From positions 42,535,518-42,599,517 of the forward strand of contig CM070559.1 of NCBI GenBank assembly GCA_036346405.1: a DNA stretch of 64,000 nucleotides, in the 5' to 3' direction. How positions within the stretch are numbered: position 1 is the stretch's first letter; each line of letters opens with the position of its first letter. This document shows, piece by piece, positions 1 through 11,531 of the stretch. Made by a program: the position numbers and the translations under genes. Source of the DNA: Phyllostachys edulis. Lineage: Eukaryota; Streptophyta; Magnoliopsida; Poales; Poaceae. The notes under the pieces were generated by a model. That model made no database searches and was not told where the DNA came from. It saw only the letters and a list, made by a program, of their open reading frames with translations.

Positions 1-1042
1 GCGGGAGTCGTTGCAAGTGCTCAGTGGTGCCTGTGGGATCCGGACGGGAGGGACTTGATGACATGGAGCCATTGATCAACCTACACGTGGCGAAACATGC
101 GATTGCTTCACGATCTGTGGACTCGGTCTTTTGGAGAAGGATCGAAAAGGGGTATATTGGTAATTTCACCAAATACCATCTTGGTGACCTTTTGGCTAAA
201 CCACGGCACGGGATGACGCAAAGGAAGTGGTTTAAGTCAAGAGAATTGAAGACGGTGCTTTAATATGCGTGCGTGTGTGTTCCGTTGATGTTGGGCCTTA
301 ACGGAAGCCTATTAGGTTTAGCTCCAATTCTAAAAGGGTCTTAGGGTTAAGAGCTGTCATATAGAAGGAATAGGAGATGGGATATTCAAGTGGGCGCTTT
401 GGGGAGCCATTGTGGCTGCGCCTTTTGCCGCTGAGAGGAAAAGAAAAATCTGGAGTCCCTTGTTGGCGGTGGCCGGTACCTCCCGCAAAAACCCGTGCCT
501 CATGCGTGTTGCGACCTGTAGCCTTGAGTGCAGAGAGGAAATCAAGAGGTCGCAGCATCCTGCCTCTGCTTGTGAGCGTCTCCCGTAGAAATAGGATTGG
601 TTCGGCTTTGTTAATGCAAGCTGATGCATCTTGGCTGCCATCAATGAGTTCGACTGAGTTTTAGTCTTGTTTTTTGCTTTGGGTTCAGTCCCCGTGTGCT
701 TGCTTGTTGACTCAGTCTTTGGTGATTTCTTTGGTGTGTGTCGGCAAGAACAGAGCCCGTGTCGACAGCTGCTACTTCTGCTTGTCAGATCAGAGTTTTT
801 TATTTGACTGCCATCTTGATTCGATGAATCTCTGTTTCTTTGTCGCGTGTCGTCTTGGTCTTGAGGTGTTTGTCGTCTTTTGCTTTGGGGTTTGATCGGA
901 TTCAATACAGGTCATCCGCTGTACAGATCTTGATCTTCATAGCTTTTATAGCTATTGGAGTGAAAGTAGTGTTGAGTTCGATCGAGGTGAAAAATAAGCG
1001 TCTATTCACCCCCCCCCCTCTAGTCGCCTTTCCGGTCCTACA
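1..1042 (+). repeat. 5' LTR, 3' part, with internal deletion
   Basis: This block aligns nearly base for base with 7041-8997 of the 3' LTR, except that about 912 bp present in the 3' LTR (7619-8530) are missing at position 578. The LTR ends in CA at 1041-1042, directly before the primer binding site. The first ~460 bp of the LTR lie left of the window. Confidence 0.9.
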
Positions 1043-1044
1043 AT

Positions 1045-1056
1045 TGGTATCAGAGC
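1045..1056 (+). other. Primer binding site (initiator Met tRNA type)
   Basis: TGGTATCAGAGC starts three bases after the 5' LTR end. This is the standard primer site, complementary to the 3' end of initiator methionine tRNA, in plant Copia and many other LTR elements. Confidence 0.9.
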
Positions 1057-1094
1057 CAAGTTTGCTCTTTTGTGATCTTTATTGATCTTTGAGC

Positions 1095-3200
1095 ATGGCG
1101 ACAAATATGAGGACTTGTGAGCGCTTCCTTGCATCTTGTCGTGGTTCTTTTACCAATGGTGTTGGTCGTAACAAGATATTTGAATGTATGATAAGTCTAA
1201 TGGCGATGGAGGAGGAAGTCTCCTGTGATATCTGTGGCAAATCTTTTTGTTTTGATTGTCCTAGTTTCAGGGATGAGTCACTTTTAGAGCCCGAGGAGAA
1301 GAAGCCCAGTGGCGTATGTGCAGCAGCTTTTGAGGATGAACATGGTGGAGAGGATTTTGATGAAGAGCATTTCGAGGATGATCATGATGACTCTTCTGAG
1401 GACGATCCCCTACTCAAGCTAAGCAAGGTGAGCAAAGAAAAACTCATTGATGGCTTGATTTCGTATGAATACAAATTGCATACTCTTAGGAAGAAAATAA
1501 AATTGCTAAAAAGAGAAAAGGGTGATTTGTCTCATGAGCTTGCTGAATTGAAAACCTCCATGAATGCTTATGATTCATTACTTGTAGACATGGAGAACCT
1601 GAATAACTCTCTTGTATGCCTAAAATTTGAAAATGAATTATTGAAATCAAATGCTTCTATGCCATGTGATTCTTGTATTGCCTTACATCATGAGCTTGAC
1701 AATGCTAAGTTAGAAATAGACAATTTTAGATCTATGGGTAGAAATGATTGTGATTCTTGTGTAGGCATGCTTGCTGAAATTGAGAAGCTTAAATTGACTA
1801 ATTCCATGCATTTTGAGCAATTAGAAAATGTTAGGGCTGAGATTATTGAAATTGAAGCTAGGCCTTGTAGCATGTGCTTAGAACATGAAAAATTGCTTAA
1901 GGATGGTTTAGTCTTTTGCAAGAATTGTGCTTGTTTAGAAACTGAAATTGATGCTTTGAATTGCATGCTTAATTCGAAAGCATCATTAATTTCTTGCACA
2001 TCTTGCATTTCTTTGAAGAGCGAAATTGAGTCTTTGCGCGATGATATGAGCGCCAAATCATGTGACTCTTGTATTTTCCTTCACTTCGAGATTGATGTTT
2101 TAAAGATCTCTCTTGCTTCTTTACATTTGGAGTTGAAGTCTTCTTGTGCCAAATGTGAGTCACTTGATGTTGGTTTTTGTGGTTTTTGTGGCATCGCTTT
2201 GGATAGCTCTTCTTTGGTGAGTTCGACTCTCACGGACTCTTCTTGTGTTGTCCGATGTATTTCTAGAGATAAAGGTGCTTCTCTCTCAAATGGTACTAAA
2301 TCTTTAAAAGAGAAGTACCATTGCACCTTTTGTAAGAAGAATGGACACACTCTTGAGTTTTTCTTTCGCCGTTTGAAACTTGAGCATCGAGTGCGTCGTC
2401 GTACCTCTAGGAACACACATAGCCTTTCTCATGGCATGTGTGGGTCTAGTGCCGATGCGAGGATGATTCGTGATGTTAGTTCTTGCAGGACTTCTTCTTT
2501 GAGTGACAATGGTGCTTCGTCCTCTCGGACTATGTCTACTAGTAGACCTTTACACCATTGCTCATTTTGTGGGAAGAATGGACATCTTGTTGACTTTTGT
2601 TTTCGGCGTGCAAAACAAATGCGTCGAGCTCATGCTTCTAAGTCTCCTAGTGAGCATAGTCTTTCTCATGATATGCACACTAAAGAGCCAAGCACGAGAA
2701 CACGCTTTGTTGATGGCTTCTTTGACACCTTTTCTAGTGGTGTCGGACAGCACCGTGGACATGGTTTGCGCAGTTTTAGTTTTGGTCCACGAGCTTCCCC
2801 GAGGCAGGATTTCCGCCGTTTTCCAAGAGGTGAACCCCGTTTTGTTCATCGAGGTACACACCCACGGCGAGGTTGTGTGAGTTTCTTTGATGCTTCTGTT
2901 GGTTCTCATCATGGTGCTTTCAAGCAAGGCCATCGCCGCTTTTTTAGAGATGGACCTCGTTTTCCTCTTCGAGTTGCCCACTCGCGGCGTGCCTCCAAGG
3001 ATGAGATTGGATCTTCTTGCATGGACCATCATTTGCATCATGCTATCTCACATAATGGTTCGACTGCCTCTGGTGGTGGTGTGTCCAAGGTTTGGGTTCC
3101 CAAGCATTCACTCTCTAACCCTTCGGGACCCAAGACTTGGACACCTTGCCTTTTCTCATGTGTAGGTACCGAGAACGCGGGTTGGAGAACATGGACTTAA
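1095..3200 (+). CDS. gag: Gag polyprotein with CxxC/coiled-coil array and two zinc knuckles
   Basis: An open frame of 701 codons from the first ATG after the primer site; an open TTG six bases upstream is less likely to be the start. Residue ~44 begins CDICGKSFCFDC, a CX2CX4CX2C zinc-type motif. Residues ~75-105 are very acidic. From ~110 to ~360 there is a heptad-rich coiled coil interrupted by seven CxxC pairs (near residues 191, 219, 258, 275, 301, 323 and 351). Two zinc knuckles follow: at ~410 CX2CX4HX4 with the last Cys replaced by Phe, and at ~489 an intact CX2CX4HX4C. The C-terminal third is basic and rich in Arg, His, Ser and Phe, as expected for RNA binding. In this family gag forms the virus-like particle and packages element RNA. 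No protease follows, so processing would have to come from a partner element. The long intact frame suggests recent origin or selection. Confidence 0.8.
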   Translation: MATNMRTCERFLASCRGSFTNGVGRNKIFECMISLMAMEEEVSCDICGKSFCFDCPSFRDESLLEPEEKKPSGVCAAAFEDEHGGEDFDEEHFEDDHDDSSEDDPLLKLSKVSKEKLIDGLISYEYKLHTLRKKIKLLKREKGDLSHELAELKTSMNAYDSLLVDMENLNNSLVCLKFENELLKSNASMPCDSCIALHHELDNAKLEIDNFRSMGRNDCDSCVGMLAEIEKLKLTNSMHFEQLENVRAEIIEIEARPCSMCLEHEKLLKDGLVFCKNCACLETEIDALNCMLNSKASLISCTSCISLKSEIESLRDDMSAKSCDSCIFLHFEIDVLKISLASLHLELKSSCAKCESLDVGFCGFCGIALDSSSLVSSTLTDSSCVVRCISRDKGASLSNGTKSLKEKYHCTFCKKNGHTLEFFFRRLKLEHRVRRRTSRNTHSLSHGMCGSSADARMIRDVSSCRTSSLSDNGASSSRTMSTSRPLHHCSFCGKNGHLVDFCFRRAKQMRRAHASKSPSEHSLSHDMHTKEPSTRTRFVDGFFDTFSSGVGQHRGHGLRSFSFGPRASPRQDFRRFPRGEPRFVHRGTHPRRGCVSFFDASVGSHHGAFKQGHRRFFRDGPRFPLRVAHSRRASKDEIGSSCMDHHLHHAISHNGSTASGGGVSKVWVPKHSLSNPSGPKTWTPCLFSCVGTENAGWRTWT

Positions 3201-6200
3201 GAGGTTCTGGTCTTTTGCTTCATCACATGATCGGGACACTTGATGGTTCTCCACCTCAACGATGGCCTCCAAGAGGCATGTGCTTTCATGATTGGTGCTT
3301 TCACATGTTTGGTGAGCTATCTTATACCTTCATGTATTTACTTTTGTGATTATTCAATCTTGGCATGTTGTGCTTATCTTTGTGCTCACTTGTACCTTTT
3401 TGGCATGTGTTACTTCTTTGATATCTTTTATCATGCCTTTACCTTACTTATGTATCCATGGGCTAGATTGTTATTCATTTTTTCTATGGGTGTATAAGCT
3501 TGGTTTTGTCAACATGAGCTTGTACTGTCTTGTACCTTTATTATCTTGCTCCTGTTGATTCTTGCTTATATATCCATGTACTATATTGTTGTTCATTATT
3601 TTCATGGTTATGTGAGCTGTTTTGTCATCATGAGCTTGTGCTGTTATGTACATGATTTATCTTGCTCGTGTTGATGTTTGCTGTATGTATCCATATGTTC
3701 ACTTGATATCCATGTTAACATTCTTTATCCATGTCTTGTTCTACAACATGCTTTATGCTTACATGGTTATTGTGCCTTACTATGAATTGTGGATGCATGA
3801 GTCTTGCCATAGCTTTCACTAGCATGCTTTACTTTCGACTGTATATATGATGGGTGATATGCTATGTGCTTGTTTGCTTGCTCCTATGCCTTATTGTGGA
3901 TTAAAGATAGTTTGAGCTTTATCATATCTTGGATAGCATGTGCTGAAATTGTTCTGTTTATCTCCATGCTCATGTCTTGAATTGTTGATTATATGCTTTT
4001 ATGAGCTTTGGATCATTTGCTGCTATCCTTGTTAGTCATGTGTCTTGGTACTGTTTCTCTAGATTTTGTCTCACTAACCCAGTACCAAGGCATAGACTTT
4101 TCTGTCTCTTTGGTGTAGTCTTTTCAGTTGAGAAGAAGAACATGTGATTCATGATTTCAAACTGTTGGTTCTTCTTCATATGTGCATTCAATGATGGCTA
4201 TCACTTCTTGGAGACAAAGGAATTTGAGATGAGGATGATGGGTGAGCGCAACTACCTTCTGAAGCTTCAAGGAATGGATCTTCATCCATCATGACTACAT
4301 CTCACTGCCAAGCAGTGCGACTCAGGTTCGAGCTTCCATACCTTTCATTTTTGTATGGTATCCCTAGTCTACCTTGCATAACATCTGTTTTGTGTCAGGT
4401 GTTGGGTTTGTTATGTTCAGGGTAGATAGGAGGCTCTGTTCTAGCACGTGTCTCTTCTAGGCACTCTTCTTATCCCATGATTTGTTAGGATGCATTCTTC
4501 TCACAGCCTAGGTCGAGCTTGTCTCCCAATCACTAGTGTTAGCAGGTTTTTGAGTTGCCTGTAAGCTTTTTAGTGTTGGTGTTTCGCTCCCTAGCTTTTC
4601 GAGTTGCTTTTCCTAGAGATCGTGTGGCGTTTGAGGTCTTTGTGCTAGTTTTTGTGGAGTCCAAGGCTTTTTGGCAGATTTCCCCTCAAAGCTTTTTGAC
4701 CCAACAAGGTTTGCCACCTTGAGATGCGAGTAAGGGATAATTTATCCCTATGGGTTGGTTTGAGGGGGAGTTGGTTCTTTTCGGAACTTTCTTAGTTCTT
4801 TTCTGAACCTTTTCTGTTCATCTGAACTTTCCTTGTTCATGTGAACTTTTGTGTGGATCTTTTCTGATACCTTCTTCAAGTGGTATCTTCTTTGGATCTT
4901 TTTGATCTTTGTGTTCTTTTTAGGCTTTTAAGTCTTTTGTGCATTTCATTGTATCATATTGCATACATATAGAAAATCCAAAAAGATGCATTGTTATATA
5001 AGCTTTACCACTTCTTTCTTTTAATTGTTGAAGCTTTGCTTATTACCCACTTGAGCTTTAGTAATTCAATTCTTGCTCAAGATCGTGTCTAGTTCTTTGA
5101 CTTGCTAGAATTATCATGCTTTCACATGTGCAGCAATGTCTTTGCTAATTGAGCTAGCATTTTAATATAACTTGAACTGAAAATTGCAATTTGTGGATCT
5201 TTTAGCTAGTTGCACAATTAGTGATCCTTTTGTGACATTGGCCCTGTCAAAATTGCTTTGTTAGCTCTGGAATCTAGAATTGAACATATTTGAGCTTTCA
5301 GTTCGTTAAAGAATCTAAAACAGCCCTTGTGCAAAATGAAAAATGATCTCTTTTGTGCGAAAAAACTGATCTCACCAATTCTTTCTCATGAGACGGCTTG
5401 CCATTGTACTAGGCATGAACTCAGGGGGAGTTTTGGATGACCTAGACCACTCTTTTAAGTTTTTTGTGCTTGAGATGGTCGTGGCAAGGCTTGAGATCTA
5501 GCACATGGCTGAAAATGCAATTTGTCAAAGTTGGTTGAAGCTTAGGAAGAGATTGTAGATGGCTCCTAGTCCAGGATCTTCTTTACTAAGACAGACATTT
5601 AATCAACTTGAATATTCATTGCAAATGAAAAATAGTTGAGAATTGGGCTTTTGAGACATTTTGAGCTAAATAATTCATTTCAGAACTTTTTATCTCTAAA
5701 ATGGTCTTTGCTAGCTTCTGGATCTCACAATGACATTCTGACATGGCCATTATCACTTTAGGATAACTGTTGTTGAACTTGCTAATTTTGACGTATTGCT
5801 TAATTTAATCCAACAACATATGATATATTGAGCTCATTAGCCTAGCTTTGCTATATTTGTCTTAACATGATCTTGCTAGCTTTGTCAGGCTTGTTGTATC
5901 TTGAGTAATGGTAGAATTGCTAGCCTGTTCAATTGAGTAATCTCCAAAGCTTCTTTTACCTAAAAATTAAAAAATCAAAACAAAAATGAAGCCACCCCAT
6001 TGCATTTCATGCATGCTCTTTCTTTTGCTTCTTCCTTGCTTGTGCATTTGTCATATCTAGATGAGAGGAAGGGATGATTTCTTAATGAATCCATTGTCAA
6101 ACGGGGAGAAGATATAGCGAAAATGTATTATTAATAAAGAGCTTGTTGGTTATGGGGGAGAAGTTTTGTAAAATGGAGAAGTTAGGAGCTTTTTGGGGAG

Positions 6201-6565
6201 AAATGGAGAAATTGAAAAAGATGATCATAGTGAGGGGAGCATTCATATTGCATTCTTTTGGTCTTATTATCTTTTCTGAACTTGAATTGCAAATCTTGAA
6301 GCCTCACAATGATCTAAGGTCAAATAGAACATTTGTTCTTTCATATGGACCTTAAGTGAGATTTTTATCGATTCTCTGGAATTGAAAGCTTTCTTGCTTT
6401 CTTTTGTTGTATCTCACTTGTCCGTGCTATTTTGAAGCCAGCTTGGTCATTTTCATTGTTTTCTCTTGCTAATGGACCAAGTTGTGCCTTTGTGCGAAAA
6501 CATCGAGTACTTTACTTTTCAAACCACAAACTTACATTTTCTGAGAGATTGCCAATGTGTTCATC
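3201..6565 (+). other. Non-coding internal region of the gag-only element
   Basis: About 3.3 kb, T-rich on this strand, with only short open frames and no recognisable pol motifs. Several GGGGGAG purine runs occur (near 4765, 5424 and 6155), the kind of sequence found in the 3' untranslated part of large Copia elements. I see no gene here. Confidence 0.6.
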
Positions 6566-6576
6566 AAGGGGGAGAT
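6565..6576 (+). other. Polypurine tract before the 3' LTR
   Basis: A purine run (AAGGGGGAGA) lies immediately before the TG of the 3' LTR at 6577, which is the expected site of plus-strand priming. Confidence 0.8.
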
Positions 6577-8997
6577 TGTAGATATCATGGGGATATGCTT
6601 ATGATCTTAGGATGATGAAACAATTGGCAATAGTGCTTTTGGTTTGAAGTTTCAAGTGTTTTCGACAAAGTTTCAGATCTGTCAGGTCAGCGGCGGTCTG
6701 ACCGGTTTTTGTGCTGATTGAAAATGTTAGTTATGAATTGATTTTGGGTTAGGTCATATCCATATTTGTTAATGCATATGTGTTGCATATTGCATGTTTT
6801 GGCTAACGTGGGTCAAGTTGTGAAGAACTTGTTCCCGGATTCGTGTTTTCTTGTCTATTGCTGTGCAGGTGGCTTGAAAGTCAACGACGGTCAACGGCGA
6901 GGAGGATCGGGACTAAGCTTGGAGAGCTGAGGTCCAGAACGATCAAAGATGCCGGGTGAGGTCGATGGACTCAAGCATGGCGCAGAGTGGACAAGGATGA
7001 CCGAACGGGCAGTTCGGTGCGACTGGTTGGATCAAGCGGCGCGGGAGTCGTTGCAAGTGCTCAGTGGTGCCGGTGGGATCCGGACGGGAGAGACTTGACG
7101 ACATGGAGCCGTTGATCAACCTACACGTGGCGAAGCAGGCGATTGCTTCACGATCTGTGGACTCTGTCTTTTGGAGAAGGATCGAGAAGGGGTATTTTGG
7201 TAATTTCACCAAATACCATCTTGGTGACCTTTTGGCTAAACCACTGCGCGGGACGGCGCAAAGGAAGTGGTTTAAGTCAAGATAATTGAAGATGGCGCTT
7301 TAATATGCGTGCGTGTGTGTTCCGTTGATGTTGGGCCTTAACGGAAGCCTATTAGGTTTAGCTCCAATTCTAAAAGGGTCTTAGGGTTAAGAGCTGTCAT
7401 ATAGAAGGAATAGGAGATGGGATATTCAGGTGGGCGCTTTGGGGAGCCATTGTGGCTGCGCCTTTTGCCGCTGAGAAGAAAAGAAAAATCTGGAGTCCCT
7501 TGTTGGCGACGGCCGGTACCTCCCGCAAAAACCTGTGCCTCATGCGTGTTACGACCTGTAGCCTTGAGTGCAGAGAGGAAATCAAGAGATCGCAGCATCC
7601 TGCCTCTGCTTGTGAGCGGATCGGTATCTGTTTTGAGTTCCTTTTTTATTTTTGATGCCATCTGTTGCGCCTGTAGAAGCCCGAAGCAGCGTCCGCAAAA
7701 ACCAAGGCTGTGGCGGCTGTAGTTTATGGCCATTTTTGCCTCATGGATTTGAGTGATTCCTTCTGTGCATAAACCGGATCTTGTTTTGTTTGCTGACTGG
7801 TTGAAAAACCGAAGCTGTAGCGGCGCCCCCAAGATCCGAAGAATTAGAGTCCATGGTGGCTGTTGAAGCTGTGCCTGCTGCTTTTTCCATCGATTTTTGA
7901 TCCGATTCTTTGCCTTGGCTTCCACCAATGATGCGGCGGCTGTAATAGATCTGCAGTGTTTGGATCAGCGTTTTGATTCTTGCTGTGCTGGCCGATTTGT
8001 TGTTGCAGTTGCTGTTTTCGATTTTTTTGTTATTTGCTTGGCAGCGGCGGACTGCTCCTCTGATAGAAATCAGCACCTGTAGAGAGCCCCGCCAAAACCG
8101 GATCACTGGGCGGCGCGTTGAGTCTGGACCCCCGGAAAAAAACGGATCCTTGTCGGCAGCCTGTAGCGCTCGCAAATTCAGGATTTTTGGCTGCCAATTG
8201 TTATTTCTTTGAATCGATCCCGGCTCGGTTTTGTTTGATGCGGGTGAGACTGCATCTTGTTTTTTTCTATTACTTGAGCTGCTTTTCATTGTGCTGCCTA
8301 GTGAGGGCTTGTGCGTGTGGAGTGCCCGTGAACTGCCTCCATTGATGCGCTAGTTTCAACTCTCTGCGTATTGTTTTTTGGTCGAAAAAATCGGAGCACT
8401 TCTTACCGGTAGAGCCCTAGCGGCGCTGTTGTGGCGGGAGAAAAGCAGAGCCGGCGTCTGGCTCGCGCAAACCATAACCTCGGGCGCTGTAGGGTGTAGT
8501 AGAAATGAGGAACCTGTAGCGCCTGCAGCGTCTCCCGTAGAAATAGGATTGGTTCGGCTTTGTTAATGCAAGCTGATGCATCTTGGCTGCCATCAATGAG
8601 TTCGACTGAGTTTTAGTCTTATTTTTTGCTTTGGGTTCAGTCTCCGTGTGCTTGCTTGTTGACTCAGTCTTTGGTGATTTCTTTGGTGTGTGTCGGCAAG
8701 AACAGAGCCCGTGTCGACAGCTGCTGCTTGTGCTTGTCAGATCAGAGCTTTTTATTTGACTGCCATCTTGATTCGACTGAATCTCTGTTTGCTGTGCGTG
8801 TGCGTGCGGTCTTGAGGTGTTTGTAGTCTTTTGCTTCGGGGTTTGATCAGATTCAACACAGGTCATCCGCTGTGCCTGTATACAGATCTTCATAGCTTTT
8901 ATAGCTATTGGAGTGAAAGTAGTGTTGAGTTTGATCGAGGTGAAAAATAGAGAAAGCGTCTATTCACCCCCCCTTTAGTCGCCTTTCCGGTCCTACA
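6577..8997 (+). repeat. 3' LTR (2421 bp)
   Basis: It starts TGTAGATATC after the purine tract and ends TCCTACA, matching the end of the 5' LTR. It contains ~912 bp absent from the 5' copy. Both LTR copies hold the same short open frame (24-263 and 7064-7285), which has no recognisable domain. Confidence 0.9.
7556..8519 (+). repeat. Array of CTGTAG-core motifs inside the 3' LTR
   Basis: CTGTAG occurs on the plus strand at 7556, 7671, 7717, 7815, 8077, 8161, 8487 and 8514, often preceded by AC/GC and followed by CGGCGCC-like GC-rich bases. Eight copies in 964 bp is far more than the ~0.2 expected for one strand. Most copies lie in the segment missing from the 5' LTR. Function unknown. Confidence 0.6.
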
Positions 8998-9678
8998 CTC
9001 GTCGTAAGTAATGAGGACCTGGTCGTAGATCATATTGTATTAAGGTTCGTCCGATATAATTTGTATGTATTCGGGAATCGCTATGTTCTGCTAGGAGCCG
9101 CTTCGACTAGTGATCGGAAAGGGTTTCGAGTCACAACCGATTACGCATGAACCTCTGAGGTCACACACTTAACGGGTTGGAACAAACCAAGATGAATACG
9201 ATTAAATGGCGTGTTGGATAGGATCCGTCATGAGCACTATATAAGGAGATGCATGAGGTCATGGGGATATATGCGAAAGCACTACCAAAACCCTAGCCGC
9301 CATCTTCCTGAGAGCTCTGCCGTGCGAGTTGGTGCTAGCACACCGGCATATGGTTGTTCCTGCCCTGGACGTGTGGATATCGTAGAGGCGCTACTACGAT
9401 TGTTGCGTTTGAGGACGATCTGCGATCTTCACGAGGAACTGTAGAGGTTGCTGGAGGAGACGATCGACTACGACCACCGCATCGACTTGCTGGACGTTGG
9501 ACGATTGACTACGATCACTACATCGACGCGCTCTTCGTTGGACCAGGCTGCTCCAACCCTTTTTCCGCTGCTCTGCACGTCTGGTGGTAACGATTTATGA
9601 TCATCTACTTGCTTGGATTCCTGGTTTGCGTGATAGAATTTTGTTTGTATTTATCGTAGCCTACCACGCGACCCAACA
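8998..9678 (+). mobile_element. Older LTR remnant (Copia-like), interrupted by the gag-only element
   Basis: The block contains a TATA-like CTATATAAGG near 9237-9246, then a leader-like segment, and ends ACCCAACA at 9678. This is the usual layout of the end of a Copia LTR. No primer site follows (GTGAGTTCCC comes next), so it is a solo or truncated LTR. Its left part should lie outside the window on the other side of the gag-only element. Confidence 0.45.
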
Positions 9679-11531
9679 GTGAGTTCCCTTGCCCACATCG
9701 ATTAGTTTTTTTTAGATAGCGATCACGTGCAAATGACAACGACACACTATTTGAAGGGTAGTCAAAATTGCTTTGCTTGAAAAGTAATGTTTATTTTTTT
9801 TCCTTTAGCCTCTTCAGATATTGAGCGGTACATTCTGGTGATCGTAGTATTTCTTAAGGGTATTTGCCTAGGTTCTGGAATCAGTAGAGCTTGATACCTA
9901 AATTTTGTTTTTTTGACACTTCATTTTAAGAAGCATTAACTAAACTTTGCTATTCTGTTAGTTCCATACATCTTTTTGTATCAACTTAGTACATTTTAAT
10001 TGAAATGGAAGTAGTAGTTTGAGATAAATTAAATTATTCATTTATGACTTTGTTCTCACACTGACCGTCTCTGTACGAGTATTTGTTGTTCTTTAGCAAT
10101 GCACGGGCACTTAGCTATTTTAATATAAAACTTATGGGGGAGATCTTTTACAATATAGCTTGTACTGAAATTTATTGGGGAAATATTCTCTTCTCAATAA
10201 TTATCTAGGAGGCTTCATTAGTCATTTTTTACTCTTATGTAGCTAGGTCAATCAAAAATTCACGCTATCATGTATGTTATTCAATTAAGAGTGTTCCTAA
10301 TAATATCTAGCAAGTCATCAAGGTCTAGGTTGTTAGAGAAAGAATTTGCCATTGGGATGTAATGAATTGAATGTCTTCCCTTCTTTTACTTGAAATAAGA
10401 ATAGTGTGCAAGCGTGTCCGGTAGTTCAGATCCACAAGAATTTGCCTTCGGGATGTCATGAATTGAATGCCTTCCCCTCTTTCACATGTTTTATATTAAG
10501 CAATGAAGGCCTACTTATTGATTATCATATTATCAAGCTGAAGCAAAAGAAAATATGTATAATGTTGTGCACACATCATACAGTATAAAAGTTCTTGCAT
10601 ATATAAAGGGCTAAATAGATAGTTTTATATCATTGGCATGATTTTACATGGCACGGACACATAGCATTGAAGCATATGATTGATTGCACCCTATGTTTGG
10701 GATTTTGTAACATCGCATGAGCACTTGGGTTTTGGTTTACCTGAAAAACATCATTCGGTATCAGCTTTTGGTTTACGTTAAACATCATTGAATTTGACTG
10801 CAAATGTGTGCATGACTTTAGCTGAAAGAACTGTTAGGTCTCACTTTTTTTGCTTGCTTTGAACAGCAATTTGAGAGTTTTTTTAAAAAAAATTGAGCAT
10901 GAAATGAATGCGTAGCTGTTTTGCATTCTTGACTATTGAAAGTTTCCGGTGGGAGCTTCTCCAGACTTGCATATTCAAAAAGTTTTAGCTTGGTGCATGG
11001 CACGAGCACATGACTAGTAGCATCTCAATGTGTTCGATGCCAATTTCGGCTGTGGTGGATAGAGTTTGTGATGAACTTGACCATGCACCACTCATATGTA
11101 TCGGTTTACGATGAGCCTCTTCTGGATTGCTTCATTGGTCGATGTGGACAGACAACTCGGATTTATTGATGCGACCATTATCCGATCCTCTCATTTCGAG
11201 GCTTCCATTACGGGTTCACCTTGCGGTTCCAGGATATGGATAGAATTGCCAGGTGGATAATTCAAGGACGAGCCGAAGATGATGGGGGCGACCAGTGAGA
11301 GCTACTACACTCTATTATGGTAGGGTAGTACTGTAGCTTGTAGTCTGCAGAAAGTTTCAAGCATACTCTTAGACTTCACTTCATTCCTTCTCCTTCATGC
11401 CCTGGATGGAGGAACCGCCTCCACAGTCGTCGCCATCACGCCGCCGCATCTCTGCGCCCGTTGCGGCTGCGAGTACGGGCCACTCTCTCCACGCGGGACC
11501 TACGTGGCGGCGATGTTTCTACCCATATCCA
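9679..11531. other. Intergenic, AT-rich, no gene recognised
   Basis: Only short open frames without recognisable domains. It holds one diverged direct repeat (10340-10487). The last few hundred bases become GC-richer and run into the amylase pseudogene promoter. Confidence 0.6.
10340..10487 (+). repeat. Diverged ~50-bp direct repeat, 96 bp apart
   Basis: AAGAATTTGCC followed by a GGGATGT.ATGAATTGAATG segment occurs at 10340 and again at 10436 with a few substitutions. Confidence 0.7.

Larger units (their letters stand above)
1..8997 (+). mobile_element. Non-autonomous gag-only Copia-like LTR retrotransposon (5' end outside window)
   Basis: Two LTR copies (1-1042, 6577-8997) flank an internal region with a Met-type primer binding site, one gag reading frame and a purine tract before the 3' LTR. 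No protease, integrase, reverse transcriptase or RNase H can be read in any frame between 3201 and 6565. The element is therefore gag-only and would need pol from an autonomous relative. The LTRs begin TGTAGATATC and end GGTCCTACA (TG...CA). The gag features (coiled coil, two zinc knuckles, a C-terminal segment rich in WVPK and NPSGPK) resemble gag of the large Copia SIRE/Maximus group; that lineage call is an inference. The left target-site duplication lies outside the window, so insertion boundaries can only be judged on the right. Confidence 0.85.

Noticed and set aside
357..905. 182-codon minus-strand frame in the 5' LTR (and similar frames at 8417-8893)
   Set aside because: Both lie antisense in LTR sequence, with simple Lys/Thr/Ser-rich composition and no domain.
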